From Hippophae tibetana (Eukaryota > Streptophyta > Magnoliopsida > Rosales > Elaeagnaceae), in NCBI GenBank assembly GCA_037013495.1, contig CM072805.1, forward strand, positions 17,146,601 to 17,210,600: a stretch of DNA of 64,000 bases. The letters run 5' to 3'. Below are positions 12,330-24,371 of this stretch, one piece after another. The number at the start of each line of letters is the position of its first letter. The stretch's first letter is position 1. A program made the translations under genes and the position numbers. The notes under the pieces are model-generated. The model made no database searches. It was not told the DNA's origin and saw only the letters and a program-made list of their open reading frames with translations.

Positions 12330-13258
12330 AACTTTCAAGTTTTAAAATCATTATTGAAAATATGTTGTCAATACATTTTCGATTAATAGTTCTTATAAAA
12401 ACTTTTGAAATAAAGCTTCATTCTAAATACAGGACGATTGTACTAACAAATAAAAGTGTACTACTTTAAATCAGACCGGATAATTAAACCCTAATATCTA
12501 ATTTTCAGATTTAAGTTTGTAATAAAAAGTAATATATTTCTCTTTAACATCCTTAATTCAAAATCAATTTATTTTATAGAAATATTTTACTTATTTAATA
12601 TTTCGTAAACATAACAACGTTATTATTATATCATATTTACAAATAACCAGCCATGTTAAATTTAATCACAAAAAAATTAAATATAACATATAAGAATAAA
12701 ACATAAAAATAACTATAAAAAATTTATTTTAAAATTATACCTCAAAAATCCTTATAGAATATTAACGTTAATTCCATTTCTGGAAAATCTCCAAACGGAT
12801 TTGCATTTCTGCTTATTGAATCAAGAAATAGAAATCTGCAAAAACATAACTACTTCTTCTAAAAAAATAGAAGAAATTTAAAACTAAAAAACTAAGAAAA
12901 ACAAACAGAGTTTTCTAGAGAGAGAAAGAGTTGAGAAAATTGTGTGTTTTTTACAATGGGGAAGATGTTCCTTTTATAGGTAAGGAAAAGGCTAAAAAGG
13001 TAGAAAAATATCTCAAAAATTGGTCTTGGGTGCATTTGGACAAAAATGGCACGCGTGTAAGGGCGTTGGCATGGCTTGGGCGTGGCATGGCACGCACAGG
13101 GACAGGCGCTGACACTGCATGGGTGTTGGCAAGGGCATGGGCATTATGGTACGCATAGACATTGACATGGCATGGCATGCGTAGGCGCCGACACAGCATG
13201 GGCACGTGTAGGTGCTGACACGGCATATCGCGTGCAGACGCTAATATAACATAAGCGG
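12330..13258 (-). mobile_element. Copy Z: minus-strand LTR fragment of the tRNA-Asp LTR family
   Basis: Reverse-complement copy of the middle and 3' part of the LTR seen complete at 16451-18305; also collinear with 23190-23900 of copy W. It covers the poly-AG leader (AGAGAGAGAAAGAG), a minus-strand TATA region (TTTTATAGG at 12973) and the GC-rich GCATGGGC repeat block (13040-13250). The first ~350 bases of the LTR are missing; it abuts the 5' LTR of copy X head to head. Fossil. Confidence 0.72.
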
Positions 13259-14098
13259 TGATGAGTGCTTAAAAAGAACTAAAATTATAGTTATTTAATG
13301 TAATTTAATTGATTAAATAGATTTATATCTGTATAATTTTATCATATATTTTATATAAATTTTTCTTCTCGGAATCATGGGTATTTGTACTGTTTTCAAT
13401 TATTTTCGTTCAAAAAAATAATTTAAAGACTTGGAGAAAACAAATATTGGATGCAATACATCACAAACATGTTAAAAGAATGAGGAAAATTAAAAAAAAA
13501 TGGAGAAAAGGACAAAAATTCCCAAAACTCATGTCAAGGTCATCCATGCTGCGTCAAAGCTACCCATGTCGCGTCAGAGCCGCCCATGCTGTGCCAACGC
13601 TTGCTCGGGCCATGCTGTGTCACGGCTCAATCTACACATACAACCTCATACCGCACGCCCATGCCGTCTCAACGCCTATCCCTACGCCCACCACGTCGCG
13701 CCCATATCGCCCAATGCCCCACACGTGTGCATTTTTATCTAAACGCGTCCAAGACCAATTTTTGATATATTTTTCTTTTTTTTAGTTTTTTCCTTACATA
13801 TAAAAGGACCCTTTCTCCCATTGTCATAAACAAAATTTTTTCTTAACTCTTTCTCTCTATATATTTCTCTCTATAAAGTTTTCTTAGTTTTTTTAGTTTT
13901 AAAGTTCTTCTCTTTTTGAGAAGAACTAGTTATGTGTTTGTAAATTTCTAGCACTTGATTTAATGAACAAAAATTCAAATTCATTTGAAGGTTTTCCAGA
14001 AACGGAATTAGAATCAAAATGATTCGTACACTTGCAAGAGTTTTACAAATATAAAACCAAAGTATTTGTAAGATCGATATTGTGGGTCTTGTTAATAA
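13259..14098 (+). repeat. 5' LTR of copy X
   Basis: Starts TGATGAGTGC; contains a C-rich imperfect repeat block (13540-13720), a TATA box (13799-13807) and a CT-rich leader. It joins the LTR end region (TTACAAATATAAAACCAAAG) and is shorter than the 3' LTR. Confidence 0.75.
13799..13807 (+). promoter_or_regulatory. TATA box of the copy X 5' LTR
   Basis: TATAAAAGG, followed about 45-60 bases later by a CT-rich leader (CTTTCTCTCTATATATTTC). The same arrangement occurs in the other LTR (17026-17034), which supports a former retroelement promoter. Confidence 0.55.
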
Positions 14099-16450
14099 AG
14101 TTTTTGGTACAATTGTCGGGGAAAGAATAGAGTTTTTACATTATTTATCAAAATTTTGAAATTTTTTTGTGTTGTAATAATTGTGATTTATTTATTTATT
14201 TTGAGTTAAAAAAAAAAGAAACAAAATTAAAAAAAATTAATTTTTAAGTTTTAATTTTAATTTAATTTTTAATTTTTAATTTTTTAATTTTATTTTCTTT
14301 TAATTTTTTTTAATAATTTTTTTAAGTCTTAATTTTCATCTATTTATTTATTTATTTTTAATTCTCTTTTAATTTTTTAATTTTAATTTACTTTTAATTT
14401 TTAATTTATTTTAAAAAAATTAATTAATTTTTGAATTTTACTTTTAATTTTAATTTAAAAAAAATTAATTTATTAAATTAATTAACATAGATTTTTACTA
14501 ACTTAATTTATTAACTTAATTAATCCATCATTTTAAGGTAATTTTATTTATTTAATTTTGGTGTTTATTTTAGCTTAGTTGGATGTCAATAATTTTAGAA
14601 TTGGTAAAACTAAAAATATTTGTTGAGATGTTAGAAGTTTATAACGATATGTGTATGTGAACTTTAATGATGAACATGATAGATGCACCTCCTCTGTTTC
14701 TCTATCACTACTTGCACATTCTCTCAAAATAGTTAACTCTTTTTCTCCATTCTCTTTTTCTTTAATTTACAATTGTTACATTGAGAATGATGTGAGTTTT
14801 ACGTTGGACAGGTGAAAAGTTATCATGCTTCATTTCAAATATTTTAACAACTTTAAAAGTTTTTATGTTCACATTTTCATTTTTATATTGTTTGATTTTA
14901 TTCTTTTTGTATGGTTTAGTAATTTTTAGAATTTTAGAATTAGTTTTAAAAATTATTTCACAAAAATATATCATTTTTTTAAATCAAATTTAAGTAAATA
15001 GTTAAGTCTTTTGCACTATTAAATTAATTTTTGAAAACATATAATGGAGTATATGGTAATTAGTTAATTTTTGTCATAACTATTATTTTGTTGATATGGT
15101 GTGGAAATTATATTAAACCCAATATTCGATATTTAGGAATCAAATAGTGGAGACTACCCTTGTGAGATATAATTTGAGCCTAATTTTTTTTTACTCTGAG
15201 TGAATATTTTTTTTTATTCCAAACACATTTCTTATTTCTTCACATTTTTAGATGATCTCTATAAGTATTAGCATTAAATGTATGAATTTTCTCATCCTTA
15301 TAGAGTGTCGTGTATTTATTTTTCATTTGATTATATTAAAATAGAAATTGATAATATATATCTTTATCTCATTCATGCATGACTTCTACCAAAAAGAGAC
15401 ATATTTGGGATTTTTTAAACCAAAACCAAAATCAAACAAAAAAGCCACAAAATTAATCACAGACCAAAATCTTACAAAAATGTACAATATGTACATGGGT
15501 CTACTCTCTAAAAAATATATATGTTAAAAAATATCTTTAAAAAAGAAAAGGAAAGAAATGAATAGTATAGTCTACATACAATGACTCAAATAGCCTCCAA
15601 AGTTATGAGAAAAAGCTAATTAGAAAATAAAGTTATAGGAAGTAAATCCTTAAAAAGTCATTACACTTCATTTCTAAAAGGATTATATATCTTGAAATTT
15701 TTGCTTAATTAGTTTGATTGGTGCATGGAAATAATATATATGATATCTTTATAATTTATACATTCGATTCTTTTCATGAGATCAAATTTATGCACTATTT
15801 TGAGTATTTCTTCTTTATACATATACGAACATATTAGTTCATTTCTATACATTAACTTTTTCACATATAAATTAATATGAGTGTTTGAACTAATAGGATT
15901 CAATGTTTGAACTCATAGGATTTAGTGTTTTTTAGAATATTAACTTGTGAGGAATACAGTCTAAACTAATTCAGATTCCTCAAACAAAGTTTGGGTGAAA
16001 TTAAATTGATACATTTTTTTTATGAAATATGAAAATGATTTTCAACTAATTATTATAATAAATCATGAATGTTTAGGAAGTTGAAATAATCTGTGCTTAA
16101 GATTTTAATTATTAGATTTAAAAGAGATTATAAGCATGAGATATTTTTGTATTTCATTTCTTTATTTTATTTTAGTTTTTTTATTTTATTTTAAATGTTA
16201 GTTAACTTCTTATTTTGTTTATTTTATTTTATTTTCATTTTTTAATATTTGTGGATGTCATTATTGAAAACCTTTATGAGACTTAAACTCATCCACTATG
16301 GCAACCTAAGGGTTTAAAAGCTTTTTACATACGCTAAATACAACCGTGTCAATCCACGGAAGTGATTTAGGATAGTTTAAATTTCTAGTTTTATTTTACT
16401 TTTTGTCGTTTCTCTTACTAAGAGACTAATAAGAAGCTAGTTGAGGGTTG
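14099..16450 (+). other. Internal region of copy X
   Basis: Begins with the diverged primer site and ends with a purine-rich stretch (GCTAGTTGAGGGTTG) directly before the 3' LTR, the place of a polypurine tract. Very AT-rich, with TTTAATTTT runs at 14200-14470. No retroviral domain is readable in any frame. Homologous to 18591-20990 (minus) and 34380-35430 (minus), so this non-coding interior is a fixed feature of the family. Confidence 0.65.
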
Positions 16451-18305
16451 TGATGAATGCTTAAAAACACTAAAATTATCATGATTTAATGTACTTTAAT
16501 TGATTACATAGATTTATATTTTTACAATTTTATCATATATTTTATATAAATTTATCTTTTTTGAAATCACATGTATTTTTATTGTTTTTTTAGATATTTT
16601 CGTTCAAAAAAATAATTTAAAGACTCAAAGAAATTTTTTTTGGATGTAATACATCATAAATATGTTAAAAGAATGAGGAAAAGTAAAAAAAATGGAGAAA
16701 AAGACAAAATAGCCCAAAACCCACGCTAGAGCCACCCATGTTGTGCCAACACTATATCGTGTTAAGGCTCGATCTGTGCACATACATACCGTTTTAGATT
16801 ACGTGCCCATACCGCACCAATGTCGTTTCAGCACCTGCCTCTACAGTGCCCATTCTATGTCAATGCCTATCACTATGCATGCCCATACGGTGTCAATGCA
16901 TGTCCTTGTACGCACCATGTTGCGCCCATACCGCCAATACCCCCACACATGTGCCATATTTCTCCAAACGCATCCATGACCAATTTTTGATATATTTTTC
17001 CATTTTTTTTAGCATTTTTCTCACCTATAAAAGGATCATCTCCCCCATTGTCAAAAATAAATTTTTTTCTCAACTATTTCTCTCTCTAGAAAGCTTTCTT
17101 AGTTTTTTTAGTTTTAAAGTTATTCTCTTTTTGAGAAGAGCTAGTTATGTGTTTGTAAATTTCTAGCTCTTGATTCAATGAATGGAAATGCAAATTCATT
17201 TGGAGGTTTTCTAGAAACGGAATTAGCATCAAAATTCTATAAGGATTCTTTTGAGGTATAATTTTAAAATGAATTATTTACAGTTATTTTTATGTTTTAT
17301 TTTTATATATTATATTTAATTTATCTGTGATTAAATTTAATCATGATCGACTGTTTGTAAACATTATATAATAATAACATTTTTATGCTTGCGAAATATT
17401 AAATAGGTAAAATATTTTTATAAAATAAATTGATTTTGTTTTTATTCAAGATTTTATATTAAGAACGTTAGAGAGAAATATATTATTTTTCATTACAAAC
17501 TTAATTATGAAAATTAGATTTTAAGGTTTAATTGTCAAATCTAATTTATAATGGTGCTATTTTATTTATTGGTACAATCGCCCAGTAGTTAGAGTTAAAC
17601 TCTTTTTCAAAAGATTTTATAATTTTCAAAAGATTTTATAAGAATTATTATTTGAAAATGTATTGACAACATATTTTCAGTAATGATTTTAAAACTTGAA
17701 AGTTAGTACTTGGATAATTAAATTCTTAGGTTTAATTTGGACATCTTGAATAAAGTCTAATTAACTAACTCCGCCTAAAGGTGTGATTAAATGGTTTGCT
17801 ATATTCTTATAAATAAAGCTAAAATTTAATACTTAATTTGCTTAAAGATGTTAGTTAATTAATATTAAACAAAAGAATTTGGGCTCACCTAAGGACATTT
17901 TCAATAAAAAAATAGAATATCAATAAATATCAATTTATATATTTAATAACCTAAATAATATGAGGAAGCATAATTAACTTAATTATTATATCCATAAATA
18001 CTCCACTGTTATGAATAATAAAAATTTGCATTATTTTTTATTGAATCCATATCTATGTTTATGTTATTAGATTAGGAAACACAAACCAAAATATCGTGAC
18101 AGAAGTTTTAGGATTTAATTTCGTTTTTAAAAATTTGAATAATAAATCAAAAACCACATATATTCTTTTCATAGATCGACCTTCTTAGATCGATCATGAG
18201 AGTATACTTGTTATTTTCTATAAAATTATTCGTGCATTTGCGATAGTTTTACAAAATATAAAACCAAAGTATTTGCAAGATCGGCATTGCATGTCTTGTT
18301 CATCA
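16451..18305 (+). repeat. 3' LTR of copy X (best full-length LTR, 1,855 bp)
   Basis: Runs from TGATGAATGC to TTCATCA. It includes the C-rich block at 16720-16960, a TATA box at 17026-17034, a CT-rich leader, the segment with GGTGTGATTAAATGG near 17780, and the terminal block with ACAAAATATAAAACCAAAG. Serves as the reference for pieces W, Y and Z. Confidence 0.78.
17026..17034 (+). promoter_or_regulatory. TATA box of the copy X 3' LTR
   Basis: TATAAAAGG, at the same place in the LTR as 13799-13807 and followed by the same CT-rich leader. Confidence 0.5.
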
Positions 18306-21289
18306 CGCGACATGAGCGACTCTAACGTGGGATTTAGACAATTTCGTCCTTTTCTCAATTTTGACTTTTCCTCATTTTTTAACATATTTGTGATGTGTTG
18401 CATCCAATATTTTTTTTTTGAGTCTTTAAATTATTTTTTGTCAAAAATACCTTAAAAATAATAAAAATACATATGATTCTAAAAAATAAATTTATATAAA
18501 ATATATGATAAAATCATAAAAATATAAATCTATTTAATCAATTAAATTACATTAAATCATGATAATTTTAGTACTTTTAAGTACTCATCATAACCTCCAA
18601 CCAACTTCTTGCTAGTCTCTTAGCAAGAGAAGCGATAAAAACAAAAAATTAAACTATCCTAAATCGCTTCCGTGGATTGAAATGGTTGCATTTAGTGTAT
18701 GCAACAAGCCTTTAAATCCATAGGTTGCCTTCGTGAACGAGTTTAGGTGTCGTTAGGGTTTTCAGTAATGATTCCCACAAACATTAAACTAAATGTAAAA
18801 ATTAAAAAGAAATAACAAAAATAAAAAAATAGCAACTCAAAAACTAAAATTATACAAAAATAAAAAATTAACTTTAAAATAAAATAAAACAAAACAAAAC
18901 ATAAAAATGTCTCATGTTTTTTAATTTTCTTTAATATCATATTTAAAATCTAAAGTATAAGTTATTTTTAACTTCTTAAATAGTCATAGTTTATACTAAT
19001 AATTAGTTGAAAATCTTTTTCATACTTCATTCCAAAAAAAATGTTTCAATTTAAATTTACCCAATTTTAGTATTAGAAATTTGAATACGCTTTGAATCTA
19101 TTCTTACAAGTCAATACTCTAAATTCATTGAATCTTATGAGTTCAAGCACTCATACTAAGGAGTATGCGAATAGAGTTTATGTTTAGAAATGAACTAGTA
19201 AGTTCGCATACTTATAAAAGAAGAAAGACTCAAAATAGTGCATAACTTTGATCTCATGAAAGGAATCAAATGTATAATGTATAAAGATATCATATATTTT
19301 ATTTTCATTCATAAATCAAACTCATTAAGCAAAAATTTCAAGATATATGCCATTTAAAAATGAAGAAACTACAATGACTTTTTAGGGATTTACTTCCTAT
19401 AACTTTCTTTTGTAATTAGCTTTTTCTTACAACTTTGTATGCTATTTGGATTATAGTATGTAGATTATTCTATTCATTTTTCTCTCCCTCTTTTTTAAAA
19501 GATTTTTCAACATATATATATATATTAGAAAGTGTACTCATGTACCAATTGTACATTTTTGTAAGATTTTGATGAGTGGTTAATTTTGTGACTTTTCTGT
19601 TTGATTTTGGTTTTGATTTAGGTAACCCCAAATATGTCGCTTTTGGATAGAAGTCATGCATGAATGAGATAAATACATATACTATCAATTTCTACTTTAA
19701 TATAAGCAAATGAAAAAATAAATATATGACATTATATTAAGATGAGAAAATTTATACAGTCAATGCTAATACCTATAGAGATCATCTAAAAATTTAAAGA
19801 AATAAGAAACGTGTTTAGAGTAGAAAAATATATTTTTTATTCAGAATAAAGGAAATTAGGCTCAAATTATATCTCACAAGAGTAGTCTACACTATTTAAT
19901 TCCTAAACACTGATTTTGGATTCATTATAATTTTCACACTTTATCATGAAATACTACTTATAACAAAAACTAACTAATTACCATATACTCTATGATATAT
20001 TTTCAAAAATTAATCTAACAGTGGAAAAAACTTAACTATTTACTTAAATTTAATTTAAAGAAATAATAATTTTTTGTGAAATAATTTTTAAAACTAAATC
20101 TAAAATTCTAAAAATTACTAAACCACACAAAGAGAATAAAATCAAATACAATAAAAATGAAAATGTGAACATAAAAAATTTTAAAATTGTTAATTTTTTT
20201 GAAATTAAGTATGGTAACTTTTCACCACCCAAACCTAGAATTTACATTATCCTCGATATAACATTTGTAAATTAAAGATAAAGAGAAAAGAGAAGAAAAA
20301 TTACCTATTTATTGAGAATGTGAAAGTGATGATGGAGAAATGCAGGTGCATCTATCATTTTCATCATTAAAGTTCACATAGAAAAATTGTTGTGAACTTC
20401 TAATATCTTAATAAAATATTTTTAGTTTTAACAATTCTAAAATTATTCATATGCAATTAAACTAAAATAAACAAAAGAAATTAATTAAATAAAAGAAAAG
20501 AAAATTACCTAATATGATGGGTTACCTCCCATCCAACGTTTAGTTTAACATCTTAGCAAGACGTAATTTGAGGGATTTTTTTAAAGTAAACTCAATGTCC
20601 CCACATCATTGAGTCAATCAAACCTACAAGTAAGAAAAGTTTGTCAACCTATACGTTTTTAGTCATGCCCTATGAATTTTCAAAATTTTATTTACTTAAA
20701 ATTATGGACATGATTATGGGGTTTTAGATAACCCACTTCTAGGTGCAAGCCAAATAACTAAGGTATCAAAACATTATTATACCTAAATCTAACAAAGCAA
20801 CTATCTCCCTTTATCATAGATTATGATTAAAGTTTTTGAAATTTTAGGGATAGTTTTAGAACTTTTTTATCTTATTATAATCTCTAAGTTAAATAATATA
20901 ATCACTATTAACCAATAGTTCTCCAAGGAAAGAATGGTAGGGAAAAGCTTCCTTAAAAAACATCTTCCTAGACAAAGCAACATTCCTAGGAAAAACTATC
21001 GGGATGGGCTGCTCTAACACGGGATTTAGGATGTTTTGTCCTTTTCTCAATTTGTGACTTTTCCTCATTTTTTTAACATATTTGTGATGCATTGCATTCA
21101 ATATTTTTCTTGTTCAAGTCTTTAAATTATTTTTGGATGAAAATACTTGAAAAATAATAAAAGTACCCGTGATTCCAAAAAAGATAAATTTATATAAAAT
21201 ATATGATAAAATCATACAAATATAAGTCTATTTAATTAATTAAAATACATTAAATCTTGATAATTTTAGTGTTTTTTAAGCACTTCTCA
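18306..21289 (-). mobile_element. Copy Y: inverted copy of the same LTR family
   Basis: Minus-strand element abutting copy X tail to tail. Only the first ~285 bases of each LTR remain: 18306-18590 (3' side, ending ACTCATCA on the plus strand) and about 21004-21289. Between them, 18591-20990 is the reverse complement of the copy X interior, for example GCTTCCGTGGATT at 18667 against AATCCACGGAAG at 16353. 20521-20990 holds additional interior (GGTTACCTCCCATCC) not obvious in X. No coding domain. Fossil. Confidence 0.72.
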
Positions 21290-21955
21290 GTAATCAAACA
21301 ATATCTCCCCGATCATGATAAGATGTTGGTATTTTTTAAGTGTATAAGGAAAATGTTGCTTGAATTTCCAATCCATGAAACTGATGATATAAAGTCAAAT
21401 TCTTTGTTTTTCAAGAGTAAATTGATTTTTTTTACCACTTGTTTTAAAAATACTATTGAACTTAACTTGTTACTTTCATATATTAGATCATATTACTACA
21501 AAAGTGACATAGTGGATAAGTTATAATAAGTTTAGTATTGATGATTATGTTACACAATACCAGAATGTAGAAGATAGTTTTTTAAAGTGTATATAAGTAA
21601 CCTACTAGTTATAGAATCAACACAACAGAAATATTATTGATAAGTTGCTTCTTGGCTATATTGAGTTCCCAAGTTCCTTGTCAAAGCCTTGTATGGTATC
21701 AGATCATAATTTCTGAGTGCATTAAAATTTTTTGTGTGTTTGTTCAATCAAGATTGAAGGCGATATAATCATTGACTCAAATCTAGTGACAAAAACTTCA
21801 AATTCTTATTAAATAAGTTACTCAGCTTGCCGTAACAATGCTTCCTATAAATTTCTCAATTGGAGTCAAACTCGATAGAAAAAAACTTCTTGATGTGGAG
21901 GGAGTAGATGATCAGTTTGATCACTACTTATGGCAATAAGTCATGTCATTGGTAT
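21290..21955 (+). mobile_element. Ty1/copia fossil, LTR end and gag start (left half)
   Basis: A TATA-like GTATATAAG at about 21589, then an LTR end followed by TGGTATCAGATCA at 21692, a Met-tRNA-type primer site. About 140 bases on, the translation includes MLPINFSIGVKLDRKN, the N-terminal motif of plant copia gag. The frame continues after the nested insertions at 33878-34370. It is an old partial copy; the upstream limit of the LTR is uncertain. Confidence 0.65.
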
Positions 21956-22505
21956 GATCGGATTAGAACCCTAAGGAAACAAAGTCCTTAAAACCCTAAT
22001 CTTGAGAAGCCACAAAGGATGATCACTCACTTTGATAAGTCAAATTCAAACATTCAATCAAGAACACAAGAAGGCAAAGCAAAAAGCTTTTTGAAATATA
22101 ATTTTTTTAATGATATATGGTCTTCCTTTAAATTACATAGTTACTCTTTTTTATAAGCAAGAAACCATAAAAGAAAAAAACGTAGGTGAAATGGGCCTAA
22201 TGGGCTTATTTAGTTGTGGATTGGGCCAAATTCATCTTTAAAAAAATAAAAGATTAAAAATACTTTAATAAATAAAACATAAAAGGTCCACAATTAACTA
22301 AAATGAAAATTACTTCCCAAATTAATCCTTGCACCCAACTTCATCTTCCAAATCAACCCCTTGCATATGATCTCGAGAATATTTATAGAAACATAAATTT
22401 TATCAACACTTGCGAACATCAACTTGATCAGCACCTCAATCTCTATTACTTAGTGTATTAAACTATTTTTATAAGATAAAAATATTGGTTGATGAATTAG
22501 CTATT
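21956..22505. other. Unassigned interspersed sequence
   Basis: Contains GAACCCTAAGG, AAACCCTAATC and GGGCCTAATGGGCTTATT motifs typical of plant LTRs or promoters, but no pairing repeat is seen in the window. It lies between the copia gag and the primer site of copy W. No gene. Confidence 0.35.
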
Positions 22506-22579
22506 GATGGGCGGCCATCCCCGGAAACGACGCCAAAAACTTGATGGTCGGCCATCCCCGGCAACGGCGCCAAAAACTT
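22506..22579 (-). repeat. Tandem duplicate of the tRNA-Asp primer site (2 x 37 bp)
   Basis: Units 22506-22542 and 22543-22579, each GATGG..GGCCATCCCCGG..ACG.CGCC plus AAAAACTT. The unit next to the LTR has the exact tRNA-Asp 3' complement (GGCAACGGCGCCA); the outer one differs by a few bases. Confidence 0.7.
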
Positions 22580-24164
22580 GATGAGCGAAAACCGACATCG
22601 CTGATTCTTGCCAATACTTTGGTTTTAATATTTATAAAACTCTCGCAAGTGCACGAATCATTTCGAAGAAAATGATAAGCATACTCCCAAGGTCGATCTA
22701 AGGAAGGAATGTATGTAGTTTTTAATTTATTATTCAAACTTTTAAAAATGAAATTAAATCCTAAACATCCTGTCACGATATTTTGGGTTTTGTATTTTTA
22801 ATCTACTCACATAAAAATAAACATAGATTCAATAAACATTTATGCAAATTTTATCATTTATAATGGTGGAGTATTTATGGATATAAAAACTAAGTTAATT
22901 ATGCTTGCTCATATTATTTAGGTTATTAAAGATATGAATTGATATTTATTGATTCTCCTTTTTTTTATATGAATACCACATTTGGTGGGGTTAGATATTC
23001 TTTGTTAACTAAACAAATCAATTAACACCTATGGGTGGGGTTGATAACTAATTTGGTTAATTAAATTAATTCCTTTTTCTAAGAGATTGAAAATGAACCA
23101 TTTAAATGCCACCTTTGGTGGGGTTAGATAGTTTAAACTTTATTCAAGGTGTCCAAATTAAACCTAAGAATTTAGTTATCCGAGTACTAACTTTCAAGTT
23201 ATAAAACCACTATTGAAAACATGTTGTCAATACATTTTCAGATAATAATTCTTATAAAAACTTTTGAAATAGAGCTTCACTCTAACTACCGGGCGATTGT
23301 ACCAACAAATAAAAGAGCACTACTCTAAATCAGACCGGATAACTAAACCTTAAAATCTAATTTTCAGGTTTAAGTTTGTAATGAAAAATAATATATTTCT
23401 CTCTAACATTCTTAATATAAAATCTTGAATAAAAACAAAATCAATTCATTTTAGAGATTTTTACCTATTTAATATTTCGAAAGTATAACAATGTTATTAT
23501 TACATCATGTTTATAAACAGCCAGCACAATTAAATTTAATCACAGACAAATTAAATATAACATGTAAGAATAAAGCATAAAAAATAACTGTAAAGAAAAT
23601 AAAATCCTTACAGAACTTCGATGCTATTCCCGTTGCTGGAAAACCTTCAAGCGGAATTTGCACTCCCATTTATTGAATAAAAAAGCTAATAAATTACAAA
23701 AACATAACTAGTTCTTCCCAAAAAGGGAAGAACTCTAAAACTAAGAGAAATTAACTAAGAAAAGCTAAAAACTAAGAAAAACTAAAAATCTAAGAAAAGA
23801 GAGAAAGAAAGAGAAGAGAAGAATGGTTTTTAGGTGTGTTTAGAAGTGAAGGAAAAGGGGTATTTATAGGTGAGGATGGGGAGAAAAAGTGAGTGAAAAA
23901 ATGTTAAAAAATTGTGAAAACGTGGAGTGCAATTGCTGAGGTCATTGATGATATCAGAATGACGTCATGGGGCGGCTGCGCGCAAAAATGGGGCGAAATG
24001 GCAGCGGCGTGCGCGGATTTAGAGCAAGGTGCGCGTTGATGTGCACGGACGTGGGGCGTGCTGTGCACACGGCTCAGCGCAGTTGGGTGGCGAGGCGGCG
24101 CGATTTTCTCCTTTTTGACATTTTTGACCCATTTTGTCCAATTTTTCCATATTTGTTGACCTTT

Positions 24165-24190
24165 CACTACTACAATAAGGGGTATAAAAG
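24165..24190 (+). repeat. Left terminal inverted repeat of the CACTA element
   Basis: Begins CACTACTACAATAAGGGG and matches the right end over about 26 bases with two differences. The 5'-CACTA start defines the superfamily. Confidence 0.93.
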
Positions 24191-24371
24191 TCGGTTTTTA
24201 ACCGACTTTAAACAAATTTAAAGTCGGTTGTATGAACCGACTTTAAATTCAGAGACTTAAATTGTAAAGTCGGTTCATGGCATGAACCGACTCTACGTGT
24301 AGCGTCGGTTCATGGCGTGAACCGACTCTACGTGTAGCGTCGGTTCATGCCATGAACCGACTCTACATTTT
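24187..24371. repeat. Left subterminal repeat array of the CACTA element
   Basis: Repeated inverted pairs of (G)TCGGTT and AACCGAC(T). Three consecutive units have the form CGTCGGTTCATGGC-GTGAACCGACTCTA. Such subterminal motifs are bound by TNPA-type proteins in En/Spm; binding here is inferred. Confidence 0.85.

Larger units (their letters stand above)
13259..18305 (+). mobile_element. Copy X: non-coding Tat/Athila-like LTR retroelement
   Basis: Two direct LTRs: 13259-14098 and 16451-18305. Both start TGATGA(G/A)TGCTTAAAAA; the right one ends TTGTTCATCA. The 5' LTR is followed by AGTTTTTGG and a diverged form of the tRNA-Asp-type primer site (14104-14122) that is well preserved in copy W. 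The 2.35-kb internal part has no recognisable gag or pol and only scattered short frames. It is AT-rich and matches copies Y and V on the opposite strand. Long LTRs with a tRNA-Asp primer site are known for Athila/Tat gypsy lineages; placing this family there is inference. Old: the LTRs differ by many changes and one is less than half length. Confidence 0.75.

Noticed and set aside
12931-13226. Frames rich in Ala/Arg/His in the GC-rich patch as genes
   Set aside because: They lie in U3 repeats of LTR copy Z and read on both strands.
14762-20232. Lys/Asn/Phe-rich short frames in copies X and Y as genes
   Set aside because: They lie in the AT-rich non-coding interior of the LTR family, differ between copies and do not keep frame.
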